Below are positions 1 to 6,206 of a stretch of 10,427 bases of DNA, one piece after another (position 1 is the stretch's first letter; each line of letters opens with the position of its first letter). The position numbers were made by a program, and so were the translations under genes. The notes under the pieces are model-generated. The model was given only the letters and a program-made list of their open reading frames with translations. It ran no database searches and was not told the origin of the DNA. This stretch comes from Nitrospirota bacterium (GTDB taxonomy: Bacteria; Nitrospirota; Thermodesulfovibrionia; UBA6902), in contig WFVK01000398.1 of assembly GCA_015491705.1 (NCBI GenBank), positions 1-10,427 on the forward strand. The letters are read 5' to 3'.

Positions 1-332
1 TCCTTGAACTCAGGGCGTATTACACGAGGCTTGAAAAGGCCGGTTTCAGAAACCTCAAATACGTGGTGCGCCTCTATGAAAAGCTCGCCTATCCCGCGAT
101 AAGCTTCATCATGATCCTACTCGGCATACCGCTTGCACTGAATACGAGGTGGGGAGGGGGCATCAGGGCCGCGGGACTGGGGGTTATAATCGCTGTTTGC
201 TACTGGCTTGTATACTCTGTAAGCATATCCCTCGGCAATGCAGGCAGCCTGCCTCCATGGCTTGCACCCTGGATCGCCCCCCTCCTCTTCTGCGCTGCCG
301 GGGTCTTCCTGTATTTCCGTATCCGGGAATAA
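1..332 (+). CDS. LptF/LptG-family lipopolysaccharide export permease, C-terminal part
   Basis: The reading frame is open from base 3 and gives 109 residues to a TAA stop; the N-terminal majority lies outside the window. The segment RLEKAGFRNLKYVVRLYEKL followed by LAYPAISFIMILLGIPLAL is the typical end of the YjgP/YjgQ (LptF/LptG) family: a short periplasmic-to-membrane linker, then the last transmembrane helices. About three hydrophobic segments are visible (near ILLGIPLAL, AAGLGVIIAVCYWLVYSVSISLG, and APLLFCAAGVFLYF). The family forms the inner-membrane part of the LptB2FG transporter that extracts lipopolysaccharide and sends it to the outer membrane. From this fragment LptG is slightly favoured over LptF, but the two cannot be separated. 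The gene converges with the beta-propeller gene on the other strand. Confidence 0.85.
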   Translation, partial: LELRAYYTRLEKAGFRNLKYVVRLYEKLAYPAISFIMILLGIPLALNTRWGGGIRAAGLGVIIAVCYWLVYSVSISLGNAGSLPPWLAPWIAPLLFCAAGVFLYFRIRE

Positions 333-361
333 TCCGCATCCCCCGGGAGGGGGATGCGGAT
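332..361. terminator. Perfect 13-bp hairpin between convergent genes
   Basis: Bases 332-344 (ATCCGCATCCCCC) are exactly complementary to 349-361, with a GGGA loop at 345-348. The left arm begins on the last base of the permease stop codon. The position between two convergent genes fits a bidirectional terminator. There is no U tract on either strand, so it is not a textbook intrinsic terminator and could instead protect 3' ends or act with Rho. A second small inverted repeat, TCACA/TGTGA, follows at 363-375. Confidence 0.5.
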
Positions 362-391
362 CTCACAGTGTGTGAAATTTAAATCTCCAGC

Positions 392-1399
392 TTAGAAAAC
401 GGCAACGCTCCAGGGAGAACCCGCATAGTTGCTGTCAGTGGAAGGAGACAGTTTAACCGTTGCTGTAATCTTGTTGCTTGCGGTATCGATGACGGAGAGG
501 GATACATCCGCGTGGTTGACCACGTAAAGCTTTCCTCCGGCGGAGTCAACGGCTATGCCGATCGGCTCCTTGCCCACCTTTATGGTATCCACGACCTTGT
601 TGCTTGCGGTATCAATGACGGAAACGCTGTCGCCGAACCTGTTGGTTACATACAGTTTCCCGTTTGCGGCATCAAGCGCCAGGTCCCATGGCTTGGTGCC
701 GACTTTTACAGTTGCTATTACCTTGTTGTTTGACGCATCAATAACCGTGACGGCATTGTCGCCGTGGTTGGCAACGTACACCCTCTTGGCCGCGGTGTCC
801 ACGTCCATGTTGACAGGCAGGGCGCCCACCTTTATCTTCTCCGCAACCTTCAGTATCTTGCCCGGCGTAATGTCGACAACCGCTACCGTGTTCTCGCCTA
901 CATTACTTACAAACAGCTTGTTGCCGACTATACCCACATCAAACGGTCCGGCGCCGACCTTGAACGTTCCCTTCACGGTATTCTTTGCAAGGTCTATTAC
1001 GCTTACGGTTTGTGCGGGGTCTTCAGTATTGGTTACAAATGCACGCTTGGTGAGAGCGTCCACCGCGGCATTCATTGGGGCTGTGCCAACCTTTACCTTG
1101 GCCAGTTCAGAATTGCTTTTCAGGTCGATGACGGAGACAGTGCTGTCCCCCTTGCTCGAATTGGCAACATATGCCCTGCCGCTGTCACGGTCAATGGCTA
1201 TCCCCGCAGGCCATACACCTACCCTAACCGTCATCACAACCTTGTTGTTAGAGGTATCGATGGCTGAGACGGTATTGTTGCCGGCATTTGTCACGTATAC
1301 CTTTTTGGATGAGGCATCCGCATCATGCCCTGAGAATGCCAGCATTGCAAAGACCGCGGCGAATACTGCAAAGAACTTCACTTTCACGAATTTACTCAT
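392..1399 (-). CDS. Secreted seven-bladed YVTN beta-propeller repeat protein
   Basis: The start at 1399 is chosen over the longer frame (from 1480) because a strong AGGAGG lies 5 bases upstream and a signal peptide begins exactly there. The product is 335 residues. Residues 1-29 form an export signal: basic start MSKFVKVKF, hydrophobic core, and an AxA-like cleavage site at DADA|S. The mature protein is seven repeats of about 42 residues with the pattern (K/R)-x-(Y/F)-V-(T/A/S)-N ... V-x-(V/A)-(I/V)-D ... V-x-V-G, the YVTN beta-propeller signature. Seven repeats would close one propeller, so the protein is probably periplasmic or surface exposed. No heme motif, metal site or added catalytic domain is seen. 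YVTN propellers serve in binding or as scaffolds in many settings, and the ligand here is unknown. The last blade ends in YAGSPWSVAVF, probably the closing strand. Confidence 0.9.
   Translation of the reverse strand: MSKFVKVKFFAVFAAVFAMLAFSGHDADASSKKVYVTNAGNNTVSAIDTSNNKVVMTVRVGVWPAGIAIDRDSGRAYVANSSKGDSTVSVIDLKSNSELAKVKVGTAPMNAAVDALTKRAFVTNTEDPAQTVSVIDLAKNTVKGTFKVGAGPFDVGIVGNKLFVSNVGENTVAVVDITPGKILKVAEKIKVGALPVNMDVDTAAKRVYVANHGDNAVTVIDASNNKVIATVKVGTKPWDLALDAANGKLYVTNRFGDSVSVIDTASNKVVDTIKVGKEPIGIAVDSAGGKLYVVNHADVSLSVIDTASNKITATVKLSPSTDSNYAGSPWSVAVF
470..622. repeat. Near-identical 27-bp DNA repeat in the last two propeller blades
   Basis: Bases 470-496 and 596-622 (CTTGTTGCTTGCGGTATC plus nine more) match at 26 of 27 positions, differing only at 488/614. 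The spacing is 126 bp, exactly one 42-residue blade. Both copies encode the DTASNK segment of blades 6 and 7. DNA-level identity this high points to recent blade duplication or gene conversion. Confidence 0.75.
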
Positions 1400-1404
1400 T
1401 TTTT

Positions 1405-1410
1405 CCTCCT
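1405..1410 (-). promoter_or_regulatory. Strong Shine-Dalgarno for the beta-propeller gene
   Basis: The minus strand reads GAGGAGG, then five A residues, then the ATG at 1399. This site fixes the start of the propeller gene and marks it as likely well translated, in contrast to most other genes in this window, which have weak or no such site. Confidence 0.8.
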
Positions 1411-1541
1411 CTTGTCTTTTAAGGATTATTAAAACAGCCCCTCCGCCGAAAGGGGAAAAGGTTTCCATACGCCCCTGCATACCTTACAGCAATCCCCCCC
1501 CTTGACTTAAGGGGACGGCAAAGCGCCCCGCCTTATAACCG

Positions 1542-1577
1542 CTGAGCCCTGAACCGGCAACCCCTGAACCTCAAACA
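1542..1577. repeat. Degenerate heptamer tract (CTGAACC-like)
   Basis: The stretch splits into CTGAGCC, CTGAACC, GGCAACC, one extra C, CTGAACC and TCAAACA. The unit resembles a rotated form of the clearer ATCCTGT heptamers that flank the recombinase gene (CTGTATC, CTGTAAC). The tract is short and imperfect, so membership in the same repeat class is tentative. Confidence 0.35.
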
Positions 1578-1585
1578 GGGTTTTT

Positions 1586-1603
1586 CGGCAGGCCCTCCTG
1601 CCG
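1586..1603 (-). other. 7-bp hairpin just downstream of the prenyltransferase gene
   Basis: CGGCAGG (1586-1592) pairs with CCTGCCG (1597-1603) around a 4-base loop, 13 bases after the stop codon of the minus-strand prenyltransferase gene. In that direction the stem is followed by A residues, not U, so it does not meet the standard for an intrinsic terminator. It may protect the 3' end. Confidence 0.4.
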
Positions 1604-1616
1604 GTTTATACAACAT
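1597..1616 (-). repeat. Gene-junction element copy 1
   Basis: The minus strand reads ATGTTGTATAAACCGGCAGG immediately after the prenyltransferase stop codon. Its first 13 bases are identical to the element at 3862 on the plus strand. It overlaps the small hairpin at 1586-1603. Confidence 0.5.
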
Positions 1617-2483
1617 TTAAGGTAAAGGAATCAGGTAATTAAACAGTGTAAACACAAAAACAGTAATGCTAATATAACCATTCATATTAAAAAAGGCAAT
1701 ATTAAGTTTGCTGAGGTCGGAAGGTTTTATAAGGGTGTGTTCATACAGCATGAGGCCCGCTGCTATCAGGACCCCCAGGAAGTAAAGGGCCGACAGGTCA
1801 AAAATATGCAGTATGCTCAGAAGCAGGGCTATTGTTATGATATGAAACAGCCTTGCTATCCAGAGTGACGGCCTTATGCCGAAGACCTTCGGGATGGAAT
1901 AAATGCCCTGTTTTTTATCAAATTCCATGTCCTGCAGGCCGTAAAGCACATCAAAGCCTGCAACCCAGAACATAACCGCCAGGCACAGGGGCAGTATCTC
2001 GATGTCAAATGTCCCCCTTATCGCAATCCACGCCCCCAGCGGCGCAAGTGAAAGAGCGGCCCCGAGCACTATGTGGCACAGCCACGTGAATCTCTTGGTG
2101 TAGGAATACACGAGCAGCACGAGAATGAACAGCGGTGAAAGCCTGAAACAGAGGGGATTCAGCTTATAGGCCGCCAGCACCAGAAATGCAAAGGCGATAA
2201 CTGTAAAAAACAGGGCCTCGCGTGTTTTTATTACTCCTTTCGGAAGCTCCCTGTTCTTCGTCCTCGGATTAAGGGCGTCGATCTTTCTGTCGATTATCCT
2301 GTTCATTCCCATTGCCCCCGAACGCCCCCCCACCATTGCAACGGTTATCCAGAATATCTGGTAAAACGCCGGGATACCCTCCGCTGCAATGAGGGCCGCC
2401 GTAAATGCAAAAGGAAGGGCGAAAACAGAATGAGAGAATTTTATAAGCCTGAGATATGTTGCCAATTTCCCGGATAACGACAT
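1617..2483 (-). CDS. UbiA-like prenyltransferase, probably menaquinone branch (MqnP-like)
   Basis: This 288-residue integral membrane protein is full length for the UbiA superfamily and has about eight or nine hydrophobic segments. The two Mg-diphosphate motifs are present: NRIIDRKID at 61-69 (N61, D65, D69) with downstream NPRTKNRELPKG, and DMEFD at 185-189. Enzymes of this type move a polyprenyl chain from its diphosphate onto an aromatic acceptor at the membrane. The GRSGAMGMNRIIDRKIDALNP context is that of the 'other UbiA' subgroup, which includes the futalosine-pathway enzyme MqnP, more than of true 4-hydroxybenzoate prenyltransferases. That assignment is inferred, because no other quinone gene is in the window. 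The start at 2483 has no clear ribosome binding site but gives a natural N terminus (LRLIKFSHSVFALPFA). Confidence 0.88.
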   Translation of the reverse strand: MSLSGKLATYLRLIKFSHSVFALPFAFTAALIAAEGIPAFYQIFWITVAMVGGRSGAMGMNRIIDRKIDALNPRTKNRELPKGVIKTREALFFTVIAFAFLVLAAYKLNPLCFRLSPLFILVLLVYSYTKRFTWLCHIVLGAALSLAPLGAWIAIRGTFDIEILPLCLAVMFWVAGFDVLYGLQDMEFDKKQGIYSIPKVFGIRPSLWIARLFHIITIALLLSILHIFDLSALYFLGVLIAAGLMLYEHTLIKPSDLSKLNIAFFNMNGYISITVFVFTLFNYLIPLP

Positions 2484-2569
2484 AGCTTAATATTTTAATT
2501 TTACCCGATATGAAAAGGCAACAGGTTTGAAATTTTTTCATATTCAATGTTAATCTTAGTTGCATAACC
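2484..2569. promoter_or_regulatory. AT-rich divergent promoter region
   Basis: This 86-bp gap separates the two divergent genes and is far more AT-rich than the rest of the window. On the plus strand TTGAAA at 2527-2532 is a plausible -35, with a weak -10 (TTAATC) 17 bases on. On the minus strand TTGCCT is followed after 18 bases by TAAAAT, which would give a very short leader for the prenyltransferase. These box assignments are weak; the region as the promoter location is much better supported. Confidence 0.5.
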
Positions 2570-3850
2570 ATGGCGGAAATAATCCCTTTCAAAGGTATTC
2601 TGTACAATCCCGAAAAGGTGGATGCGTCCTCCACCATGGCGCCCCCTTACGACATAGTCACGCATGATCTCAAGGATGCGCTTTATAACAGGAGTCCCTA
2701 CAACATCATCCGCATCGATTTCGGCAAGGACATGGACGGAGACAATGAGCATGAAAATCGCTATACAAGGGCCGCGGCATACCTCTCGGACTGGCTTCGG
2801 CAGGGGGTGCTGACAAGCGATCCCGAACCCTCGTTTTACTGTTACGAAATAACTTACGAAATAAACGGACAGACAAAAAAGACAAGGGGGGTTCTCGGCG
2901 CCGTAAGGATTGAAGAGCCGGAGACCGGCAGGATTCATCCCCACGAGATGACCTATTCAAAACCCAAGTCGGACAGGCTGAACATCCTGCGTTACTGCAA
3001 TGCAAACACCAGCCCCATCTTTTCCCTGTACAGCAGCAGGCAAAGGCTTGCCTCGTCCATCCTCGAGGAGACGGTACGGGGGAAGCCCTTTATTGAGGCG
3101 TCCAACGGCGACGGTTTCATCCACCGCCTCTGGCGCATCAGCGACCCTTCTTCGATCGAGGCAATAAAAAAGGACATCTCGGACAGGGACATTTTCATAG
3201 CAGACGGCCACCACCGCTATGAAACAGCACTTTCATTCAGGAAAGAGATGGAGGCCGGGGGTCTGAACAGGACCGGGCGGGAACCCTTTAATTATGTGCT
3301 CATGTTTCTTTCCAACATGGAGGATGACGGCCTGACCCTCCTGCCCACGCACCGCATCGTGGAGATAGACTCGGATATCAACGCAAGGACCGCACTCGGG
3401 AGATATTTTGATGTCCGGAGGATAGGCCCGGACGGAGCGTCCGAAGAGCGGATAAGGCAGCGGATGTTTGAAACAATGCGGAACAACACCCGCTCATTCG
3501 GGATGTTCCTCACCAATGCGGACACATATTACACCCTCCTGCCCAAATCCCCGGATATAACAGAAGTGGACCTGCCTGAATGCCTGAAAGATCTTGATGT
3601 ATCCGTGCTGCACAAATTCATATTCGAGAAATTGCTGAGGGTCAGCCATTACGAATACGAAATGGACCCCGACATTGCCGTGGAAAGGGCGAAAAAGGGG
3701 TCGTTTGAAGCTGTCTTTTTTCTCAACCCCACGAGGATTCATGATGTCAGGAAGGTAGCGCTTGCCGGACACAGAATGCCACCCAAGTCCACATACTTTT
3801 ATCCTAAGCTCCTGACCGGGATGGTTATTTACAGGTTTCAGCCCTGTTGA
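2570..3850 (+). CDS. DUF1015 family protein
   Basis: This 426-residue soluble protein of unknown function matches the DUF1015 (COG4198) family along its full length. The hallmarks are APPYDIV near residue 24, a WLRQGVL segment near 75, HPHEMTYSKPKSDRL at 123-137, the very characteristic IADGHHRYETAL at 210-221, and LPTHRI near 258. There is no signal peptide and no membrane segment, so it is probably cytosolic. The clustered His, Asp and Arg residues in the HPHE and DGHHRYE motifs suggest a catalytic or metal/nucleotide site, but the reaction cannot be read from the sequence. The gene is first in a plus-strand series leading into cell-wall salvage genes, 36 bp before the muramidase gene. Shared transcription is likely; shared function is not shown. 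The ATG at 2570 has no evident Shine-Dalgarno. Confidence 0.88.
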   Translation: MAEIIPFKGILYNPEKVDASSTMAPPYDIVTHDLKDALYNRSPYNIIRIDFGKDMDGDNEHENRYTRAAAYLSDWLRQGVLTSDPEPSFYCYEITYEINGQTKKTRGVLGAVRIEEPETGRIHPHEMTYSKPKSDRLNILRYCNANTSPIFSLYSSRQRLASSILEETVRGKPFIEASNGDGFIHRLWRISDPSSIEAIKKDISDRDIFIADGHHRYETALSFRKEMEAGGLNRTGREPFNYVLMFLSNMEDDGLTLLPTHRIVEIDSDINARTALGRYFDVRRIGPDGASEERIRQRMFETMRNNTRSFGMFLTNADTYYTLLPKSPDITEVDLPECLKDLDVSVLHKFIFEKLLRVSHYEYEMDPDIAVERAKKGSFEAVFFLNPTRIHDVRKVALAGHRMPPKSTYFYPKLLTGMVIYRFQPC

Positions 3851-3861
3851 TCCCGGGCTTA

Positions 3862-3880
3862 ATGTTGTATAAACGGGCGG
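3862..3880 (+). repeat. Gene-junction element copy 2
   Basis: ATGTTGTATAAACGGGCGG lies between the DUF1015 stop and the muramidase start. The TATAAA inside it, with TTGATC 15 bases upstream, could also be read as a weak promoter, so promoter function is an alternative explanation for the conservation. Confidence 0.5.
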
Positions 3881-3886
3881 CAAAGC

Positions 3887-5071
3887 ATGGTGAAAAAGGG
3901 CGTACAAACAGGACTGGACGTATTCGATAAAAAGTGGCCCCGGCAATTAACGGGTTCACGGGCCGGCCTGCTTGTGCATCCGGCTTCTGTAAACAGGAGA
4001 CTGAAACACGCGGTCGACTGCCTGCTTGAGTCGAAAAAAATCAGGCTGAAGGCCCTGTTCGGCCCCCAGCACGGAATCCGCGGGGAAACGCAGGACAACA
4101 TGGTGGAATGGAAGGGGTTCAGGGATAAAAAGACAGGGCTTCCGGTCCACAGCCTATACAGCCGCACGCGCAAACCCGGGCCGTCCATGCTCACGGATAT
4201 TGATGTGATGGTAATCGACATGCAGGATGCCGGATCCCGCTATTACACATTCATATGGACGATGGACCTGTGCATGCAGGCATGTCATGAGGCCGGCCGG
4301 TCCGTTGTCGTCCTTGACAGGCCGAATCCCATCGGGGGCGCAATCACCGAAGGCCCCGTGCTCGATACGGACTTTGCGTCTTTTGTAGGCCGGCGTCCCC
4401 TGCCCGTGCGGCACGGGATGACCGCGGGGGAAATAGCCTGTTACCTGAAGGAAGAGTTTTACCCCTCGCTTGATCTTCATGTCATCCCGCTGCAGGGCTG
4501 GAGGCGCAAGATGTGGTTTGATGAAACAGGCCTGCCGTGGGTTATGCCTTCCCCGAACATGCCGGCCCTGGATACCGCAGCCGTGTATCCGGGGATGTGC
4601 CTGCTTGAAGGTACCAACCTGAGCGAAGGCCGCGGCACCACACGTCCTTTCGAGATATTCGGCGCGCCTTTTATCGAGCCGGATGTCATTGTGAAAAGGC
4701 TCGGGGAATTCAGGCTCCCCGGTGTTGTGTTCAGGCCCGTGTTTTTCCAGCCGACATTCCAGAAGCATGCCGGCAGGCCCTGCGGGGGCGCACAGATTCA
4801 CGTCACCGGCAGGGAGAGATTCAGGGCCTTCAAGACAGGCGCTGCGGTTATCATGGCGGCCCTTGAGCTCTATCCGCGGCATTTCAGATGGAAACAGCCC
4901 CCCTATGAATATGAGACAGAGAAGATGCCGATAGACATACTCGCAGGCACTGACAGGTTCAGGAGGGAGCTGGAGGCAGGCAGGCCCCTGAATGAAATGG
5001 AAGAGTGGTGGAAGGCGCAGTGTCTTGAGTTCCGGAGGAAAAAGCGGAAAAGACACCTGATTTATCACTGA
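3887..5071 (+). CDS. namZ: DUF1343 / NamZ-like exo-beta-N-acetylmuramidase
   Basis: The product (394 residues) matches the DUF1343 family, founded biochemically by Bacillus subtilis NamZ (YbbC), glycosidase family GH171, which removes MurNAc from the non-reducing end of cell-wall fragments. Visible family motifs are VQTGLDV at 6-12, LFGPQHGIRGE at 57-67, DMQDAGSRYYTF at 111-122, LDRPNPIGG at 143-151 and EGTNLSEGRGTTRPFE at 241-256. Length agrees with a full catalytic unit. There is no N-terminal hydrophobic stretch, so unlike the secreted Bacillus enzyme this one looks cytosolic and would act on imported fragments. A weak GGGCGG precedes the ATG by 6 bases; GTG at 3890 is an alternative start. 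The gene is followed after 16 bp by the MurU-like gene, then by the AmgK-like gene, strong context for MurNAc recycling. Confidence 0.85.
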   Translation: MVKKGVQTGLDVFDKKWPRQLTGSRAGLLVHPASVNRRLKHAVDCLLESKKIRLKALFGPQHGIRGETQDNMVEWKGFRDKKTGLPVHSLYSRTRKPGPSMLTDIDVMVIDMQDAGSRYYTFIWTMDLCMQACHEAGRSVVVLDRPNPIGGAITEGPVLDTDFASFVGRRPLPVRHGMTAGEIACYLKEEFYPSLDLHVIPLQGWRRKMWFDETGLPWVMPSPNMPALDTAAVYPGMCLLEGTNLSEGRGTTRPFEIFGAPFIEPDVIVKRLGEFRLPGVVFRPVFFQPTFQKHAGRPCGGAQIHVTGRERFRAFKTGAAVIMAALELYPRHFRWKQPPYEYETEKMPIDILAGTDRFRRELEAGRPLNEMEEWWKAQCLEFRRKKRKRHLIYH

Positions 5072-5087
5072 TGTTGCATAAAGGCAG
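5071..5087 (+). repeat. Gene-junction element copy 3
   Basis: ATGTTGCATAAAGGCAG starts on the last base of the muramidase stop codon and ends directly before the nucleotidyltransferase ATG. It matches copies 1 and 2 with one substitution (T to C) and a short deletion. A shorter partial match, GTTGCATAACC, ends directly before the DUF1015 ATG at 2559-2569. Confidence 0.45.
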
Positions 5088-6206
5088 ATGGATGAAATAA
5101 ATATCTTTATTCCGGCTGCGGGCAGGGGCGAGAGGCTCAGGCCGCTGACAGACCATATCCCCAAACCCCTCGTGCCCGTCATGGGCAAACCGGTGCTGCA
5201 GCATGTCATCGAGAAGGTATCTTCCCTTCCCTTCAAAAAAATCGGAATAAACATTTATCACAAAAAAGAGGCCGTGGAAGAATGGGTGTCACGCTGCCGG
5301 CTGAGAGACAGGATATTGCTCTTCCCGGAGGAGACCATGCTTGGCACAGGGGGCGCGCTGAAAAATGCGGAAGGGCTTTTAAGGGAGCGGACCTTTCTTG
5401 TGCATAATTGCGACGTGCTCTCGGATATAGACACAGGCAGGCTGCTTGAATATCACCGGTCATCCGGGAATCCTGCAACGCTTGCGGTTCATGATTATCC
5501 CGAGTTCAATAATCTCTCTGTAGACGGGCAGGGATTCTTGCGGGAGGTTTACCCCCATGCTGGCACCGTTGTTAATCTCATGGCCTTTACGGGCGTGGCG
5601 GTGTATGAACCTGAATTCATGGAGTTTCTCCGGGAGGGGACCTCCAGTGTCACGGATGCATGGATGAGGGCGCTCAGCGCGGGGCGCAGGATAGGCACAT
5701 TTGATACAACGGGCTGTTACTGGACCGATATCGGCAGGCCTGCGGCATATGCCTCCGCCGTGTTTCGTGCATTGAGGAACGAGGGCGAAGCGGTGTATAT
5801 ACATCCCTCTGTCAGGGGGTGCGTCAATATCGACATGCAGGGGTACGTGGTGATTGAATCCGGGTGCATAATCGACAGGGACGTTTCGATGAAAAACTGC
5901 ATCCTGCTTCAGGGCACCCGTATCGGCACAGGGGCGGGGGAGGTTCATGGACCGGCCCGGATTGAAAACTGCATAATGGGCCCGGGGTTCAGAACAGGCA
6001 TCAGCGGGCCGGATACACAGCGGGTTCCGGCGGAGGCGGCGGGCAGCCCATCGGTGACGGGGGGTCGGACAGGAGATATTACAGGATATGGAGAGGCAAT
6101 GAATCAGCGGTGCTCATGCAGTGCAGCGGCGATGACCCTGATTTTGAGCGCCATACGGAGTACACCGGCTTTTTCCGCAGGCACTCCCTCCCTGTTCCCC
6201 GGCTGA
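5088..6206 (+). CDS. murU: MurU-like sugar-1-phosphate nucleotidyltransferase with beta-helix tail
   Basis: Residues 1-230 form a nucleotidyltransferase: signature AAGRGERLRPLTDHIPKPLV (10-29), LGTGGAL (85-91), metal-binding NCDV (107-110) and YWTDIGRPAAY (211-221). Residues 236-300 look like a left-handed beta-helix (IHPSV, VVIESGCIID, CILLQGTRIG, ENCIMGPG), which the short Pseudomonas MurU lacks. MurU makes UDP-MurNAc from MurNAc-1-phosphate and UTP. That substrate is inferred from the flanking NamZ- and AmgK-like genes; another hexose phosphate (GlcNAc, mannose or heptose type) remains possible. Recognisable protein ends near residue 300-320. The rest of the frame, to the stop at 6206, overlaps the kinase coding region and looks like out-of-frame translation, so the true product is probably shorter or fused to the kinase through a frameshift. 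Start ATG at 5088, 16 bp after the previous stop, with only a weak AAGG ahead. Confidence 0.8.
   Translation: MDEINIFIPAAGRGERLRPLTDHIPKPLVPVMGKPVLQHVIEKVSSLPFKKIGINIYHKKEAVEEWVSRCRLRDRILLFPEETMLGTGGALKNAEGLLRERTFLVHNCDVLSDIDTGRLLEYHRSSGNPATLAVHDYPEFNNLSVDGQGFLREVYPHAGTVVNLMAFTGVAVYEPEFMEFLREGTSSVTDAWMRALSAGRRIGTFDTTGCYWTDIGRPAAYASAVFRALRNEGEAVYIHPSVRGCVNIDMQGYVVIESGCIIDRDVSMKNCILLQGTRIGTGAGEVHGPARIENCIMGPGFRTGISGPDTQRVPAEAAGSPSVTGGRTGDITGYGEAMNQRCSCSAAAMTLILSAIRSTPAFSAGTPSLFPG

Larger units (their letters stand above)
1400..1616. other. Intergenic leader between prenyltransferase and propeller genes
   Basis: This 217-bp gap carries the 5' leader of the propeller gene on the minus strand. 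It contains several inverted repeats: TTTTAA/TTAAAA at 1417-1422 and 1429-1434, CCCCT/AGGGG at 1438-1442 and 1451-1455, CCCCTT/AAGGGG at 1498-1503 and 1509-1514, and a run of eight C at 1494-1501. On the minus strand TTTTAATAATCC offers an AT-rich -10-like stretch, but no convincing -35 box sits at the right distance. No ORF worth calling was found. Confidence 0.5.

Noticed and set aside
392..1480. Longer propeller protein starting at 1480
   Set aside because: The extra 27 residues precede a clear signal peptide and span the ribosome binding site itself.
555..1505. 316-residue plus-strand open frame opposite the propeller gene
   Set aside because: It is the antisense of the repetitive beta-propeller coding sequence; the periodic repeats keep the frame open. 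The product is low-complexity Thr/Ser/Ala-rich with no family resemblance.
1505..1570. Possible c-di-GMP (GEMM) riboswitch, because of GGACGGCAAAGC followed by a GC stem
   Set aside because: The other conserved half of the GEMM core is missing, the spacing is wrong, and no plus-strand gene lies downstream.
1586..1603. Intrinsic terminator for the prenyltransferase gene
   Set aside because: The stem is followed by A residues rather than U in the direction of transcription, so only a hairpin is annotated.
3862..3880. dif-like recombination site for the nearby Xer protein
   Set aside because: The element contains TGTATA but lacks the paired inverted XerC and XerD arms around a 6-bp spacer.
4154..5254. 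366-residue minus-strand open frame opposite the muramidase gene
   Set aside because: It is an antisense shadow of a well-supported family gene, runs into the next gene, and shows no recognisable motifs or ribosome binding site.
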